From: Salinibacterium sp.
GTDB lineage: Bacteria > Actinomycetota > Actinomycetes > Actinomycetales > Microbacteriaceae
Direction: 5' to 3'
NCBI GenBank assembly: GCA_004297555.1
Contig: SCSV01000069.1
Span: 1-6,323 of the forward strand
Length of the DNA: 6,323 nt
Shown one piece after another: positions 5,283-6,323 of the stretch. Within the stretch, counting starts at the first letter, position 1. Every line of letters starts with the position of its first letter. Made by a program: the position numbers and the translations under genes. Under the pieces are notes generated by a model. That model was not told where the DNA came from, made no database searches, and saw only the letters and a list, made by a program, of their open reading frames with translations.

Positions 5283-5430
5283 GCCGCTAGTTTGTCACCT
5301 GAGGTGGGCGCGCACTCGTGAGTGGGCGGGCGTTTTGGGAGATAGTTAGCACTGCAGTGACCTCAACGAAACACTGCGGAATCATTCGCGCCCTTCAATA
5401 GTGAGGGATGCACGGCGAGGAGGCCTTCGA
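5283..5430. promoter_or_regulatory. Divergent intergenic control region with three short inverted repeats
   Basis: This 148-bp gap drives the 239-aa gene leftward and the oxidoreductase rightward. It holds CACCT-G-AGGTG (5296-5306), CACTC-GT-GAGTG (5313-5324) and the perfect palindrome CACTGCAGTG (5350-5359). The half-site CACTGC recurs at 5372-5377, 22 bp from its first copy. The first repeat overlaps the likely ribosome binding site of the 239-aa gene. No convincing minus-strand promoter was found. Confidence 0.4.
5357..5385 (+). promoter_or_regulatory. Candidate promoter of the quinone oxidoreductase gene
   Basis: GTGACC (5357-5362) and AATCAT (5380-5385) are 17 nt apart and each match four of six consensus bases. 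Transcription would start near 5392 with a leader of about 39 nt. The palindrome CACTGCAGTG covers part of the -35, and its repeated half-site falls in the spacer, a layout that suits repression. Confidence 0.35.
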
Positions 5431-6323
5431 ATGAGCACGATGCGAGCCGTCGTTATTGTCTCGACTGGCGCACCGGATGTGCTGCACCTCGCCGAGGTGC
5501 CGGTTCCAGGTCGAATCAGCGCTGAATTTCTGGTCAAGGTCATCGCAGCCGGTGTCAACCCGATCGACGCAAAAACGCGAGGCGGCAAAGGCACCGCCGC
5601 GGCGATCAGCTCCTACCCCACGATTCTCGGATGCGACTTCAGCGGCATAGTTGTCGAGTCCGCGTATGAGGCCCACCCGCTGAAGCCCGGCGACGAGGTC
5701 TATGGCATGACTCTGGTGCCCAGATTCAGCGGCAGCTATGCCGAGTTCGTAACTGCGCCGAGCACGGTGATCACGAGAAAACCACGAGCGCTCTCGCACG
5801 TCGAAGCGGCCGCGGTACCGGTTGCGGCGCTTACCGCCTGGGGCGCGGTCGTGGATGTCGCTAAAGCGCACGAGGGCCAGCGCATCCTCATCCACGCTGG
5901 TGCTGGTGGCGTCGGGCATTTCGCGGTTCAGTTCGCACACTTCTTCGGCGCCCACGTGACCACGACCGCTTCCGCCCGCAACACGGAATGGCTGCATGAG
6001 CTCGGTGCGCACGAGGTTATCGATTACACCGCGACTCGGTTTGAGGACGTCGCGCACGATATGGATGTCGTCATCGACCTGATCGGGAATGTGCAAGATG
6101 ACACCGGCACGCGTTCGCTCTCGGTGCTCAAGCCCGGAGGCTTGCTGGTCAACGTGCCGAGCGGCAGCTGGCCCACGCTCGTGGCGGATGCCGCGGCGGC
6201 GGGTGTGCGCGCGACCGGATACCGCGTTCCGGCTGACGGGGCCACGCTCGCCGTGATCTCGCGGCTGCTCGAGTCCGGCGACGTGCGGGTCTTCGTCGAG
6301 GTCGAAGACTTGGTCGACGAAGA
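5431..6323 (+). CDS. NADPH:quinone oxidoreductase-type MDR protein, zinc-free (partial, C-terminus outside window)
   Basis: The visible 297 residues belong to the medium-chain dehydrogenase/reductase superfamily, quinone oxidoreductase branch, which reduces quinones or other activated carbonyl or alkene substrates with NADPH in the cytoplasm. The N-terminal GroES-like domain shows AAGVNPIDAKTRGG (39-52), PTILGCDFSGIVV (63-75) and GDEVYGM (87-93). The Rossmann domain has the binding loop AGAGGVGHFAVQFA (156-169), LGAHEVIDY (191-199) and LKPGGLLVNVPSG (233-245). The catalytic-zinc ligands and the structural-zinc cysteine cluster of alcohol dehydrogenases are absent; C68 is the only cysteine. 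ATG at 5431 has a strong site, GAGGAGG, 7 nt upstream; ATG at 5440 is a second choice. Relatives have about 310-330 residues, so few are missing. The exact substrate is unknown. Confidence 0.92.
   Translation, partial: MSTMRAVVIVSTGAPDVLHLAEVPVPGRISAEFLVKVIAAGVNPIDAKTRGGKGTAAAISSYPTILGCDFSGIVVESAYEAHPLKPGDEVYGMTLVPRFSGSYAEFVTAPSTVITRKPRALSHVEAAAVPVAALTAWGAVVDVAKAHEGQRILIHAGAGGVGHFAVQFAHFFGAHVTTTASARNTEWLHELGAHEVIDYTATRFEDVAHDMDVVIDLIGNVQDDTGTRSLSVLKPGGLLVNVPSGSWPTLVADAAAAGVRATGYRVPADGATLAVISRLLESGDVRVFVEVEDLVDE

Noticed and set aside
5395..6096. 233-codon open frame on minus opposite the oxidoreductase.
   Set aside because: The plus strand has a coherent MDR protein with all family motifs and a strong ribosome binding site; the minus frame has none.
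5431..6323. Zinc-containing alcohol dehydrogenase.
   Set aside because: The catalytic and structural zinc ligands are absent; the motifs fit the zinc-free quinone oxidoreductase branch.

Overview
The window looks like a chromosomal segment of a high-GC actinobacterium, most likely from Microbacteriaceae or a near relative. The evidence is the overall GC-rich composition with GC-ending codons, an actinobacterial-style L10/L7-L12 pair, and an LAFTG sorting signal of the kind used by class E sortases in high-GC Gram-positives. The family-level placement is inference from style, not a database match.

Layout: five of the six protein genes lie on the minus strand and read right to left; only the last gene is on plus. 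From right to left on minus: a 239-aa exported, single-pass membrane protein of unknown function (4563-5282); a promoter and a structured L10 leader with an attenuator (4383-4557); rplJ (3820-4332); a 13-bp perfect intercistronic hairpin (3755-3796); rplL (3345-3731); a strong intrinsic terminator (3291-3333). Next come a candidate promoter and structured 5' leader (3048-3223), a 675-aa sortase-type surface protein built of six cysteine-bracketed repeats (1020-3047), and the start of an ABC transporter with fused permease domain (1-995, cut by the window edge). On plus, divergent from the 239-aa gene, is a zinc-free NADPH:quinone oxidoreductase (5431 to the window end, cut near its C-terminus).

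How it works together: rplJ-rplL is an autonomous ribosomal stalk operon with its own promoter, a leader able to form alternative terminator and antiterminator folds, and a terminator 11 nt after rplL. The surface protein and ABC transporter are 24 nt apart on the same strand with no terminator between them, so they may be co-transcribed, but the ABC half seen here does not reveal its substrate. The quinone reductase and the 239-aa gene share a 148-bp divergent control region holding several short inverted repeats.

Most distinctive signals: the regular Cys-22-Tyr...Tyr-23-Cys architecture of the surface protein, which has exactly 12 cysteines as six pairs; its structured leader; the overlapping attenuator folds before rplJ; and a roughly four-fold excess of the word GGATGC in all reading frames. 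No mobile element, CRISPR array, tRNA or rRNA was seen.
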